Shown here: positions 18,429-27,626 of the stretch, piece by piece
How positions within the stretch are numbered: the stretch's first letter is position 1
Layout of the letters: each line of letters begins with the position of its first letter
NCBI RefSeq assembly: GCF_003121895.1
Contig: NZ_QEWW01000001.1
Location: 310,001 to 374,000 of the forward strand
Origin: Ignatzschineria cameli
GTDB lineage: Bacteria; Pseudomonadota; Gammaproteobacteria; Cardiobacteriales; Wohlfahrtiimonadaceae
Direction of reading: 5' to 3'
Length of the DNA: 64,000 nt
The notes under the pieces: model-generated
Databases searched by the model: none
What the model saw: the letters and a program-made list of their open reading frames with translations, nothing else
Told to the model about the DNA's origin: nothing
Position numbers and translations under genes: made by a program

Positions 18429-19694
18429 ATGAAAGTATTAATTGTAGGTAAAGGTGGCCGTGAGCATGCGCTTGCGTGGAAGAGTAAAAAGAGTCCATTA
18501 GTTTCTGAAGTCTTTGTGGCGCCGGGAAATGCGGGCATGAAAGAGGATGCGACATTAGTTGCGCTTTCAGAGACCGATCCTATCGCACTTGCTGATTTTG
18601 CAGAAAAAGAGGAAATCGATTTAACGATCATAGGGCCTGAAGCGAGTCTTGTTGCCGGCGTTGCCGATGAATTTAAACGGAGAAATCTCCTTGTTTGGGG
18701 ACCCGATAAAGCCGCTGCACAGATCGAGGGTAGTAAAGATTTCTCTAAAAAGATGATGGTAAAATATGGTGCGCCGACAGCACATTCAGAAAGTTTTACC
18801 GATAGTGAAATGGCAAAAGCATATGTTGGTGAGATCGGTTTACCTATTGTGATTAAAGCAGATGGTTTAGCCGCAGGAAAAGGGGTCGTTATTCCAGAGA
18901 GTATGGAAGAGGCTCTAACAACAATCGATGATATGCTCGAGGGCAATAAGTTTGGTGAAGCTGGAAGCTGTATCTTAATTGAAGAGATGTTAGTGGGCGA
19001 AGAGTTCTCATTGATGTGCTTTGTCCATAATGGTGTTGTTATTCCTATGGTGATGGCGCAAGATCATAAGCGTGCTTATGATAATGATGAGGGCCCTAAT
19101 ACCGGCGGAATGGGTGCTTATGCGCCAACCTTTGGTGCCGATAGCCCAGAAGTTTCAGAAGCGGTTGCTAAAATTATGCAACCGATTGTTGATGGATTGA
19201 GCAGTGAAGGAATGCCTTATACCGGTTTCCTCTATGGTGGGCTCTTCCGAACGGCAGAAGGCTTTAAAGTGATTGAGTTTAATGCGCGTTTTGGTGATCC
19301 TGAAGCGCAGATTATCCTTCCTCTTTTAGAGAGCGATCTTATTGAGATTATCTATAATCTCTTAACAGAGAGAGCACTCCCTGAAATGAAGTGGCGTCCG
19401 CAATATGCGATCGGCGTTGTGCTTGCTTCAGAGGGATATCCCGAGCAACCTAATACCGGACATCCATTGAAGAAGCTCGATCTTAATGGTGAAGATGAGT
19501 TGATTTTTTACGCCGGTGTTCGTGAAGAAGATGGCGTATTGTTGAGTGATGGAGGTCGTATTCTCCTCAATGTGGCGATTGCAGATGATTTCAAGAGTGC
19601 TTATGAGAAAGCTTATCGTAATATGAAAGCATTAGAAGTGCCGCACACTTTCTACCGCACTGATATTGGCCATAAACAATTTAACCGTGAATAG
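18429..19694 (+). CDS. purD: Phosphoribosylamine-glycine ligase PurD (GAR synthetase)
   Basis: Ligates glycine to phosphoribosylamine with ATP, directly after PurF. 421 residues with the ATP-grasp fold: KGGREHALAWK at the N-terminus, IKADGLAAGKGV, PNTGGMGAYAP and FNARFGDPE motifs. It stands about 9.5 kb from the rest of the purine cluster with its own promoter and terminator, so it may be regulated separately. Confidence 0.96.
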   Translation: MKVLIVGKGGREHALAWKSKKSPLVSEVFVAPGNAGMKEDATLVALSETDPIALADFAEKEEIDLTIIGPEASLVAGVADEFKRRNLLVWGPDKAAAQIEGSKDFSKKMMVKYGAPTAHSESFTDSEMAKAYVGEIGLPIVIKADGLAAGKGVVIPESMEEALTTIDDMLEGNKFGEAGSCILIEEMLVGEEFSLMCFVHNGVVIPMVMAQDHKRAYDNDEGPNTGGMGAYAPTFGADSPEVSEAVAKIMQPIVDGLSSEGMPYTGFLYGGLFRTAEGFKVIEFNARFGDPEAQIILPLLESDLIEIIYNLLTERALPEMKWRPQYAIGVVLASEGYPEQPNTGHPLKKLDLNGEDELIFYAGVREEDGVLLSDGGRILLNVAIADDFKSAYEKAYRNMKALEVPHTFYRTDIGHKQFNRE

Positions 19695-19837
19695 GTTATA
19701 AAAAATTTGTGAGTTGCATGAATAGATGAGGTTGGGGTTAGCCGTGCTTTAATCAGTGTTTTAATCAATGCTTTAATCTCGATTGTATTACCTATTCAAT
19801 GACCCATTAATAACCTATTAAGTAACCCATTGATAAC

Positions 19838-19866
19838 AGCGTCTCTTATTAAGAGGCGCTTTTTTT
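19838..19866 (+). terminator. Rho-independent terminator downstream of purD
   Basis: AGCGTCTCT pairs with AGAGGCGCT (one G-U) around TATTA, followed by seven T. The 140 bp between purD and this stem are filled with imperfect repeats (TTAATCAGTG, CCATTAATAA units). Confidence 0.88.
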
Positions 19867-20307
19867 GTGTAAAAAAGTAGCAAAAGTTAGCGATTTTTAT
19901 GTCAAGTTATTGTATAAATATTATGAAGATAATCTTATCGATTAGGGATTGAGAGAGAAGGTTAAACTTTTTTCCCCTCTTAAAGGGTATGAATTCTCCG
20001 TTTTCTCTTAAACAATTGTGTAAAAGCCTGATAGATAGCTAGATACCATCCATTTTAGATAATTGTAAATTGAACAGATCGATTCGTTATTTTTAGAGAT
20101 TGCGACTTTTTGAGGTGTTATTTTCGGGAGGATTTTATTGTATGATATTTGGTCGAATTTTGGGGTTGAAAAGCTTAAAACCATGAGAAATGCTTGATTT
20201 TGTGTTACTATTTTGGCGTCAAATTAAAAATGATCTATTAAGACTAAGGGCATAAGGTTCTTAGAAAAGACTCTCCACTAGAGGGAGAGAAAGGATGTTA
20301 AAAATAT
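19867..20307. other. Upstream region of the BCCT transporter
   Basis: About 440 bp, AT-rich, with no coding frame. It should contain the transporter promoter, possibly osmotically or substrate controlled, but no operator was recognised. The ribosome site AAAGGA lies about 12 nt before the ATG, slightly far. Confidence 0.4.
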
Positions 20308-22455
20308 ATGGTGGCAACAAATATTAGAGGAAAATTGCCAGATAAAGAGGGTGATCAACCGAGTGAAAATAGTGGTCTATTTTCATCATTGCATCTGCCG
20401 GTCTTTATTAGCGCAAATATCATTATCCTAATCATTATTGCTTTAGCGCTCTTTCTTCCTGATGCGCCGGCATTCTTTAGCGGGGCACTCGGTTGGATTA
20501 CCGAAAACCTCGGTTGGTACTATCTACTAGCGGTTGGAATCATTCTTATCGCTTTTGTCTTTGTCGCTTTGAGTCGTTACGGAACCATTAAATTGGGACC
20601 TGATCATTCTGAGCCGGCTTATAGCGATCGCAGTTGGTTCGCGATGCTCTTCTCAACGGGAATGGGGATCGGGATCATGTTCTTCGGAGTGGCAGAGCCG
20701 CTTCTTCACTATCTCAACCCCCCTATTGGAACACCAGAGACAATCGAAGCTGCAAAGTCAGCGATGAATATCACTTTCTTCCACTGGGGAATTCATGCAT
20801 GGGCAATCTATGGTATTGTCGGTCTAATTCTTGCTTACTTTAGCTTTAGACTCAATCTACCATTAGCAGTACGTTCCGCGCTCTATCCTATGATTGGGGA
20901 TCGTATCTACGGTCGCTGGGGAGATGCAATCGATACTTTCGCCGTAATTGGAACGGTCTTTGGGGTAGCAACAACACTCGGTTTTGGGGTAATGCAGATC
21001 AATACTGGGCTTAACTATCTCTTCCCCTCGATCCCTGTGGCGTCACCAACACAAGTGATTTTGATTATTATCACAACGGCTTGTGCGACACTTTCAGTCT
21101 CAATGGGATTAGATAAGGGCATTAAGATTCTATCGGAGCTTAATCTCTTCTTAGCATTTGCTTTAGTTCTCTTTATCTTCCTCTTTGGTGGTAAAGTACT
21201 CTTCTTGTTAGAAGTGTTGATGCAAAATATTGGTCAATATTTCTCTTCAATCTTCAATAGCACTTTCAATATGTATAGCTATGAAGCAGCTTCATCACCT
21301 GCGATGAAGGAGCAGATCGAAGGCTGGTTAGGGGGATGGACAATCTCTTATTGGGGTTGGTGGATTGCTTGGTCTCCTTTTGTGGGGATGTTTATCGCGA
21401 AGATCTCACGTGGTCGTACAATTCGTAACTTTGTCGGGGGTGTTCTCTTAATTCCTGCTGGATTCACCTTCTTCTGGATGACAACTTTTGGTAACTCAGC
21501 GATTGATATGATTGCATCTGATGGTGTTACAGAGCTTAAAGAGACTCTTTTAGGTCCTGATGGTAGCTCTAAAGCGCTCTTTGCTTTTATTAGCCATTTC
21601 CCTGTAGCAGAAGCGGTACAAAGCATTATTCCTGCAGAGTGGATTAGAGGGACAATCTCCTTTATCGCGGTAATGATGGTAGCAGTCTTCTTTGTGACGA
21701 GTGCTGACTCCGGTGCTTTAGTGATGGATATGTTAGCAAGTAAGAAAGATGTGGCAGTTACACCACTCTGGCAGCGTATCTTTTGGGGTTCAATCACAGG
21801 TTTAATCGCGATTGTTCTGCTTCTTAATGGCGGCTTAGGATCATTACAAGCGGTTTCGACGATGAGTGCGTTCCCCTTTAGTATTGTGATTTTGATCTCA
21901 GTCTATGGGCTCTTTAAAGCACTTCGTATGGACTTTGGTAAGATCGATATTCGTAATAAAGCGAATATGTATGTTCAGCCGAGTACTCGAGATTCTGGTG
22001 GTTGGCAGAAACGTCTACGTAACGTGACGGTCTATCCGCGTCGTGATAATGTCTTACGCTTTATGGAGCTAGTAGTTGTTCCCGCCTTTGAAGAGGTTAA
22101 ATTAGAATTTATCAAGCAAGGCTTACCTGTTAACCTTCATTTAGAAGAGGAAGGGGATATCTCTCTTGAGATCGATCATGGTGATAATGCAAACTTTATC
22201 TATCGTGTTAAAGCGAAACATTATCTCAAACCAAGTTTTACACTGCTTGATGAGGAATCAGATCAAGAGAATCAGAAATATTTCCGCGCGGAAGTCTATC
22301 TTGATGATGGAAGTAAGGGATATGACATTATGGGATATACCAAAGAGAATATTATGAATGATATTGTTGACCAGTACACAAGTCATCATTACTTCATACA
22401 GAACTTTGAGGTCCCTTCAGATTATGATGTAGGCTCAAACCCTAACGAATCATAA
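20308..22455 (+). CDS. BCCT-family transporter (BetT-like choline/betaine uptake)
   Basis: Secondary transporter of 715 residues with 12 predicted membrane segments. Family motifs GMGIGIMFFGVAEPL (about 115-130) and YWGWWIAWSPFVGMF (about 346-360) include the aromatic substrate box. The C-terminal 190 residues form a long cytosolic tail as in E. coli BetT, where it senses osmolarity. Substrate is probably choline or glycine betaine, not proven. Followed by a strong terminator. No bet genes are adjacent. Confidence 0.88.
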   Translation: MVATNIRGKLPDKEGDQPSENSGLFSSLHLPVFISANIIILIIIALALFLPDAPAFFSGALGWITENLGWYYLLAVGIILIAFVFVALSRYGTIKLGPDHSEPAYSDRSWFAMLFSTGMGIGIMFFGVAEPLLHYLNPPIGTPETIEAAKSAMNITFFHWGIHAWAIYGIVGLILAYFSFRLNLPLAVRSALYPMIGDRIYGRWGDAIDTFAVIGTVFGVATTLGFGVMQINTGLNYLFPSIPVASPTQVILIIITTACATLSVSMGLDKGIKILSELNLFLAFALVLFIFLFGGKVLFLLEVLMQNIGQYFSSIFNSTFNMYSYEAASSPAMKEQIEGWLGGWTISYWGWWIAWSPFVGMFIAKISRGRTIRNFVGGVLLIPAGFTFFWMTTFGNSAIDMIASDGVTELKETLLGPDGSSKALFAFISHFPVAEAVQSIIPAEWIRGTISFIAVMMVAVFFVTSADSGALVMDMLASKKDVAVTPLWQRIFWGSITGLIAIVLLLNGGLGSLQAVSTMSAFPFSIVILISVYGLFKALRMDFGKIDIRNKANMYVQPSTRDSGGWQKRLRNVTVYPRRDNVLRFMELVVVPAFEEVKLEFIKQGLPVNLHLEEEGDISLEIDHGDNANFIYRVKAKHYLKPSFTLLDEESDQENQKYFRAEVYLDDGSKGYDIMGYTKENIMNDIVDQYTSHHYFIQNFEVPSDYDVGSNPNES

Positions 22456-22478
22456 TCGATACTCTAGAGTATGATAAG

Positions 22479-22511
22479 GAGCGTAGCTTATTAAAGTTAC
22501 GCTCTTTTTTT
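22479..22511 (+). terminator. Rho-independent terminator after the BCCT gene
   Basis: GAGCGTA pairs with TACGCTC and pairing continues inward to an 11-bp stem (one G-U), followed by a run of T. Confidence 0.88.
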
Positions 22512-22536
22512 AACGCTTTTTTATCAATTAGCGGTG

Positions 22537-22783
22537 ACTGAAACAGAAGCAACAGGGGCTGAACGCTGCCGGATCTTACTATCGCGTACTTCCAGAGATT
22601 ACGCGCCGGCAGGACGGCAATCTTATTACTCGTAAGAAAGATTATTTTAAAGATACTATTTCCGACATTATTTTCCGACATTATTAATGTTTAATCACGG
22701 GCATGCTAAATTGCGGGCATACGGTGGTGAAAAGAGCGAGATGGTCGGCTCCCGCCCCTCAACGAATCTTCTTAAGAATGATT
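22537..22783. repeat. Dispersed repeat, copy 1 of a tandem pair
   Basis: A 247-bp unit that recurs almost unchanged directly downstream. It begins ACTGAAACAGAAGCAACAGG and ends CTTAAGAATGATT. It contains nested inverted repeats: outer CTGCCGG/CCGGCAG and inner CGCGTA/TACGCG at about 22566-22615. A diverged inverted relative lies near 58.25-58.55 kb. A short minus-strand frame runs through it (LPARNLWKYA, RSGSVQP) but has no independent coding support. Confidence 0.85.
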
Positions 22784-22784
22784 G

Positions 22785-23030
22785 ATTGAAACAGAAGCAA
22801 CAGGGCTGAACGCTGCCGGATCTTATTATCGCGTACTTCCAGAGATTACGCGCCGGCAGGACGGCAATTTTATTACTCGTAAGAAAGATTATTTTAAAGA
22901 TACTATTTCTGACATTATTTTCCGACATTATTAATGTTTAATCACGGGCATGCCAAATTGTGGGCATACGGTGGTGAAAAGAGCGAGATGGTCGGCTCCC
23001 GCCCCTCAACGAATCATCTTAAGAATGATT
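22785..23030. repeat. Dispersed repeat, copy 2 of a tandem pair
   Basis: Second, about 246-bp copy, differing from copy 1 by a handful of substitutions and one short indel (GGGG versus GGG). It carries the same nested hairpin arms and the same GAGCGAGATGGTCGGCTCCC stretch. Downstream, about 23075-23095, a piece reading TTGCCGGAGATCACT also recurs in inverted form near 58.3 kb, so the full element may reach that far. Confidence 0.85.
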
Positions 23031-23124
23031 AATCGAGATTAATTGAGATTAATCGAAGTAAATTGAAGCGAAGAGATTTGTTGAGTTGCCGGAGATCACT
23101 ACTGTATGCATTTTTATAGGGGTA

Positions 23125-24066
23125 TTAGCTATCTTCTCGCAATACTTTGAGAATTAAACTGGTAATGATAGCGATAATACCACCGATAAAGGTCTCGATA
23201 ATGCGATCTATCAATAGTTCAACCTTTGGAGGATGATCCCAATACATGCCTAATTCAACAAGTACTAAGCTATAACAGGTAACGCCGAGCGTGACGATAA
23301 GATAACTCTGTTTAAAGCAGATGGGGAGAAGAAAAGCGAAAAAGAAGAGAAGAGCGACCATGATATAGAGTCTATTGATCGGGATATGGAGGGATATCTG
23401 AAAGAGAATAAAGAGTGCGATTACGGCAATCACACTTCCCCAGAAGCGTAACCAAGTATTATGAATAACGGTCATTGCTTTGGGCGGCATTACCATTAAG
23501 AATGTGATTGTTGCCCAGTAATTTTTTTCGATTCCTAACATTTGAGGAATAATCAGGCTTAAAAATAATCCTGAACTATAGATAAAAGCTCGCGGGATGA
23601 GATTCGTATCGAGTCGGAAGAGCTCATGGGTAAAGATCCCCTGTTTAAAGGCTTCAAGATCGATCTCTTTTCGTAGAAGATAGTGGGAGATAAGCAGTGC
23701 CGAGAGCGTACCGATCGCACCACCAATCGCAAGTTGATTATCTGCTATCGGTAGAGCAGTACCGATTGTTGCAAAAATAATGACAAAGCGAATTGCTCGA
23801 TCAAAGACAGGATCTCTTCCAAAAAGGTAGTAGTAGAAGTAGCTAATAATAAAGAGAAAGAGATAGAACTTCCAAGTGAGATGAAATAGTTGACCAATAT
23901 AACTACTGCTGAAGATCAATATGATCCACAATGCCACATAGAGAAGATTGCTCCGATCAGGTTTAGCATTGTAGAGCGCATAGGTACAGAGCACCGAAAA
24001 TGAGGTCCAGGCGATTGCCGCATGTAGACCAATAAATTGTGCGGCAATCAGTGCGCTGATAGCCAT
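23125..24066 (-). CDS. FUSC-like aromatic acid exporter family membrane protein (N-terminus frameshifted)
   Basis: 313 residues from the first in-frame ATG, with about ten hydrophobic segments in two blocks and a central soluble stretch, resembling the FUSC/DUF2955-like putative efflux proteins. That ATG has no ribosome site. A well-placed ribosome site (GGAG, 9 nt) precedes another ATG at 24136 whose frame runs through an 8-A tract (24102-24109 as T on plus) into a stop. Dropping one A would join the frames and complete the first helix (about SFRDSFVFVFSMAIS). So this is a frameshifted, slippage-controlled or phase-variable gene, or the result of a sequencing error. Substrate unknown. Confidence 0.65.
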   Translation of the reverse strand: MAISALIAAQFIGLHAAIAWTSFSVLCTYALYNAKPDRSNLLYVALWIILIFSSSYIGQLFHLTWKFYLFLFIISYFYYYLFGRDPVFDRAIRFVIIFATIGTALPIADNQLAIGGAIGTLSALLISHYLLRKEIDLEAFKQGIFTHELFRLDTNLIPRAFIYSSGLFLSLIIPQMLGIEKNYWATITFLMVMPPKAMTVIHNTWLRFWGSVIAVIALFILFQISLHIPINRLYIMVALLFFFAFLLPICFKQSYLIVTLGVTCYSLVLVELGMYWDHPPKVELLIDRIIETFIGGIIAIITSLILKVLREDS

Positions 24067-24136
24067 GCTAAAGACAAAGACGAAGCTGTCTCGAAAAGAG
24101 ATTTTTTTTGGGCAGATTGGAAGGGGATTGTGACAT
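24067..24136 (-). other. Out-of-frame N-terminal segment and A8 tract of the FUSC-like gene
   Basis: From the ATG at 24136 the frame encodes MSQSPSNLPKK, then meets the A8 tract (24102-24109) and a TAG just before the downstream ATG. With seven A the reading continues into the membrane protein. Confidence 0.6.
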
Positions 24137-24226
24137 ATTTATAAGCTCCAGAAAACTGCTTTATCTAATCGGAATAAGCCGGCAATATTGATCCAGCCAT
24201 AGAGTTAAATTCCGCACATTAGTGTA

Positions 24227-25267
24227 TCACTGATCTATAGAAAAAATCTTGATCGATTCAATATGCTTTGGGGTTAATGATGTTAATGATGTTAATGGTG
24301 TCAAAGGTGTTAGTGGTGCGTTGATGAGATCCAGTTGGTGATAGATAAAATCAGTCTCATGGGTGATCTTCCCACCATCGATAATACGCTTTAAGAGCGG
24401 TTTAGGCGTCTCAAATTGCGGTAAGGGGAGATCAAGCTTTTTAGCCATCGCTTGATAATAGCTCTTACGTTCGAGATGAAGTGGGGTAACAAGATTGTAG
24501 ATTCTATCGATTATCTCAATCTCTTTGGGGTTCTTATTATTTTTTCTCTCTTGCTGCGCGATAAGTGTCGCAATAGCGCTTAAGAGATCTTCAATGTGGA
24601 GTAAGTTGATCGCATCATAGGGAGATTTAATCTCTTCTCGCCCGGCAAGAGAGAAGATAGGATGGCGACCATTGCCGATGAGCCCCCCTAAACGAAGAAT
24701 GGTGCTCGGAATCTTGCTGCTGCGGATTACTATCTCGGCAGTTAGAATTGCTTTTGCATTTTGAGTTTGAGGAAGCGGTGGGATCTCTTCATGGATTAAC
24801 CCACTGGTTGCGCCATAGAGGGAGGTAGAACTTAAAAAGAGCAGCTCACGTGCTTGGTAAATCTCTGCTAACTCAACGATTCTACCGATCATCTCACCAT
24901 AGGTGGGTGCCGGTGTTTGATGGGAAGCCTCTTGATCTATCGGTTTTTTGTTTTCCCACTTTTCTTTTTTATTACCTATGAAGGGGGAGGGCGGAATCGT
25001 AATGATAATGGTTCGATCCTGAAAATAGGACTCCATTTGTGATTGAGTCTCTTCTTGAAAGACCTCTCTTTCAGAGAGCGATTTTAATTGTAAACTTCCT
25101 GAATAAGTGCTAGTTGCTGCCTTAATCTCCCGCTCTAATTGTGATGGAATCTCCCGTTTTGTTGCTATCACATCCGCCCCATGAAATGTTAATAATTGAG
25201 CTAATGGAAGTCCTGCCCAACCGGCACCAATAATGAGAATCTGTTGATTATTTAAACGATTATTCAT
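24227..25267 (-). CDS. SDR/YeeZ-like NAD(P)-dependent epimerase/reductase family protein
   Basis: 346 residues with an N-terminal Rossmann fold (ILIIGAGWAGLPLAQ, about residues 10-24) and a central LLFLSSTSLYG segment with the Ser/Tyr expected of extended SDRs. The ILRLGGLIGNGRHP and HIEDLL stretches fit the YeeZ-like group of uncharacterised epimerase-type proteins. The last 30 residues include a degenerate repeat LTPLTPLTSLTSLTP encoded by 9-bp units, probably a recent expansion. Reaction unknown. Confidence 0.75.
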   Translation of the reverse strand: MNNRLNNQQILIIGAGWAGLPLAQLLTFHGADVIATKREIPSQLEREIKAATSTYSGSLQLKSLSEREVFQEETQSQMESYFQDRTIIITIPPSPFIGNKKEKWENKKPIDQEASHQTPAPTYGEMIGRIVELAEIYQARELLFLSSTSLYGATSGLIHEEIPPLPQTQNAKAILTAEIVIRSSKIPSTILRLGGLIGNGRHPIFSLAGREEIKSPYDAINLLHIEDLLSAIATLIAQQERKNNKNPKEIEIIDRIYNLVTPLHLERKSYYQAMAKKLDLPLPQFETPKPLLKRIIDGGKITHETDFIYHQLDLINAPLTPLTPLTSLTSLTPKHIESIKIFSIDQ

Positions 25268-25429
25268 CTATTTTCCTTACAATTGCATCTAAAATTAATC
25301 TATATCAATTGACATAGAGCAAAGAGTGAAGAGAAAGATGATCTCTGCTATAGTCAAAAGGAGAGAGTAGCTCAAGAAAGAGATAGCTTTTCAGAAGCTT
25401 AAAGATCCCGACGCTTGAGAATCTATTGA

Positions 25430-25485
25430 ATTATCTCTATTGATTTCTTCTGTTAGTGTAAGCGATTTAGGTCAATAGAGATAAT
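25430..25485. repeat. Perfect 14-bp inverted repeat upstream of the tor genes
   Basis: ATTATCTCTATTGA (25430-25443) is the exact reverse complement of TCAATAGAGATAAT (25472-25485), separated by 28 nt. No T run follows. It lies in the 480-bp divergent region between the SDR gene and torE; it could be an operator pair or an RNA hairpin. Confidence 0.7.
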
Positions 25486-25575
25486 CGAATAGATCAGTTA
25501 AGGGATATTGATCATCTCGAGGTTTCTTTAGGGCAGGCGGTATAGGGTCCTGCTTTGAAGTTCTACTATCAATGG

Positions 25576-25591
25576 GCAATCAAATGATTGC
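25576..25591. promoter_or_regulatory. Operator-like palindrome upstream of torE
   Basis: GCAATCA-AA-TGATTGC, a 7-bp inverted repeat with a 2-nt centre, about 155 bp before torE. No specific regulator can be named; it does not match a TorR or FNR box. Confidence 0.3.
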
Positions 25592-25747
25592 ACCTCTGCT
25601 ACAAGTGATGAGTGGTTCAGCAATTTTATTTCGCTACTTAATCTTATATTGAGTATCACTCTACTCCCCTTAAATGATCTACAAGATTGTGGTGCGATTA
25701 GCGTGCCGTCATTTTAAAGTCATTGATGAATTTTAAGGGGGTTCATA

Positions 25748-25918
25748 ATGAAAAACAGTAATCTATTACATAATAAAGAGGGAAATGCCGGCAGTGATTG
25801 GCGCCGTTTTCTACTATTGATGATTGTTATCTTACCGCTCCTCGCATTCTGTCTTATTGGTGCTTATGGGTTAGGCGTTTGGATTATGCAGCTGCTCTTC
25901 TGGGGACCGCCGGCATAA
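25748..25918 (+). CDS. torE: NapE/TorE-family small membrane protein
   Basis: A 56-residue gene. After a polar N-terminus comes WRRFLLLMIVILPLL, then YGLGVWIMQLLFWGPPA, the single-helix NapE/TorE pattern ending in GPP. NapE/TorE proteins accompany periplasmic nitrate or TMAO reductases; their role is unclear. A GGGGG ribosome site precedes the ATG. It stands about 285 bp before torC and is probably the first gene of the tor group. Confidence 0.8.
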   Translation: MKNSNLLHNKEGNAGSDWRRFLLLMIVILPLLAFCLIGAYGLGVWIMQLLFWGPPA

Positions 25919-26202
25919 GCGGATGCTATAGAGCAATCAGACAGTCAGTGATCTTATTTTGACTCATCATTACAACATCAACCTACTTGTCAACTGCAGC
26001 ATTATCGCTGCAATAGTTTTTGTTATCCACTTTTCGCTATCTAATTATTAGCATTAGCGATTTTCGTAGATATGATTTTGTTATCTGTTATTGAATGGGC
26101 GAATCTATCAATTCAAGATATACAAAAGATATACAAAGATGATGATTGATAGTGATGAGAGATGAGATCCCACAGAGAATTATTAGATTAAGGGATATAA
26201 TC

Positions 26203-27399
26203 ATGGGAATATTTAGACGATTAAAAGAGATGCTCTACAATCTCTTTTTAAAGCCGAGTATGCGTATTGGACTTGGTGTATTAGTAACCGGCGGATTTAT
26301 TGCCGGCATTATCTTCTGGAATGCTTTTGATGCGGGGTTGAAGGCGACAAACTCAGAAGCATTCTGTATTAGCTGTCATACAATGGCAGATAATGTCTAT
26401 CCAGAACTTCAGCAGACAGTCCATTTTCGGAATCGTACAGGGGTGCGTGCTTACTGCTCCGATTGTCATGTTCCCCATAACTTTACAGATAAGATTGCCC
26501 GTAAGGTTCAAGCAAGCCGTGAGGTCTGGGCACACTTAACAGGTGATATTGGCACAAGAGAGAAGTTCTTAGATAAGCGTTTAGTACTTGCGCAGCGAGA
26601 GTGGGATCGCTTAAATGCCAATGGCTCAAAAGAGTGTCGTGCTTGTCATGATTATGAACATATGGCTTTTGAGAAGATGGATATTATGGCAGAGATGGAG
26701 ATGCGTGGTGCGGCAAGTCGTAACACGAGTTGTATCGAGTGTCATAAAGGGATTGCACATCAACTCCCTGTTGTTGAGAGTATCCGCAATGAAGATCTCG
26801 ATAAACTCTTAACCTCAGCCAATAAAGAGTCAACGGCAGTTAATCATGAATATTATAACGTTCTACCACAAACGCTCTATCTCGATGAATCCTTAAGTGA
26901 GCCGATTGGTACCTTAGAGGTGGCAACGGAAGTCCGTATTATCGATAAGAAAGGGGATGCCGAGCAGATCGAGTATGAATTATGGCGCAAAAATAAGGGT
27001 TATGGACGCGTTCTCTATGGTGCTTATAGTCTCAATATGGTGAGTGCCATTTTAGATAAAGAAGTTGCGCAAAATAGTGAGTTTAATATTGTTGAAACAA
27101 AAGAAGATCCTTTAACAGGGCTTGAATGGCAACGGGTGAAGGGGACAGCTTGGATCGAAAAAGGTGGCTTAATGGCGGATATTACGCCGATCTGGGAAGT
27201 CGCTAATGCAAGTTATACCAAAGGTTGTAGTACTTGCCATATTCAACCCGATACTGAGCATTACGATACCAATACCTGGCCAGGTTTATTTGCCGGAATG
27301 GTGGGCTTTACCAATATGGATGAAGATACCTCCAAAGTGGTCTTAAAGTATCTCCAGCTCCATTCGATGGATTTTAAAAATAATCAGAGTGCGCGTTAA
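26203..27399 (+). CDS. torC: Pentaheme c-type cytochrome TorC
   Basis: Membrane-anchored NapC/NirT-type cytochrome that passes electrons from menaquinol to TorA. An N-terminal anchor helix (IGLGVLVTGGFIAGIIFW) is followed by five heme sites: CISCH, CSDCH, CRACH, CIECH in the tetraheme part and CSTCH in the C-terminal TorC-specific domain. I take the ATG at 26203, which has AGGGA at proper spacing; the frame is open to 26146 but with poorer signals. About 398 residues, the TorC size. Confidence 0.93.
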   Translation: MGIFRRLKEMLYNLFLKPSMRIGLGVLVTGGFIAGIIFWNAFDAGLKATNSEAFCISCHTMADNVYPELQQTVHFRNRTGVRAYCSDCHVPHNFTDKIARKVQASREVWAHLTGDIGTREKFLDKRLVLAQREWDRLNANGSKECRACHDYEHMAFEKMDIMAEMEMRGAASRNTSCIECHKGIAHQLPVVESIRNEDLDKLLTSANKESTAVNHEYYNVLPQTLYLDESLSEPIGTLEVATEVRIIDKKGDAEQIEYELWRKNKGYGRVLYGAYSLNMVSAILDKEVAQNSEFNIVETKEDPLTGLEWQRVKGTAWIEKGGLMADITPIWEVANASYTKGCSTCHIQPDTEHYDTNTWPGLFAGMVGFTNMDEDTSKVVLKYLQLHSMDFKNNQSAR

Positions 27400-27626
27400 A
27401 ACGCATTAGAAGATCAAATAAAACTTCGAACTTCGAGCATCGAACATCGAACGTTATTCAGGAATATTAAAGTTAAAGAAAAGTGAACGGTGAAGCGTTA
27501 ATGATATTGGGAACGAATCTCTAGAGCTGATATTTAGAATTGATATTTAGAATTGATATCTAGAACTGGTATCAGAGAGGGTTTCCAGATCGATAGATGC
27601 TTCATCGATCTAAAAAGGATTGAAAT

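Noticed and set aside
26146-26202. Upstream ATG of the torC frame as the true start
   Set aside because: Would add an unusual polar leader before the anchor helix; the ATG at 26203 has a better ribosome site.
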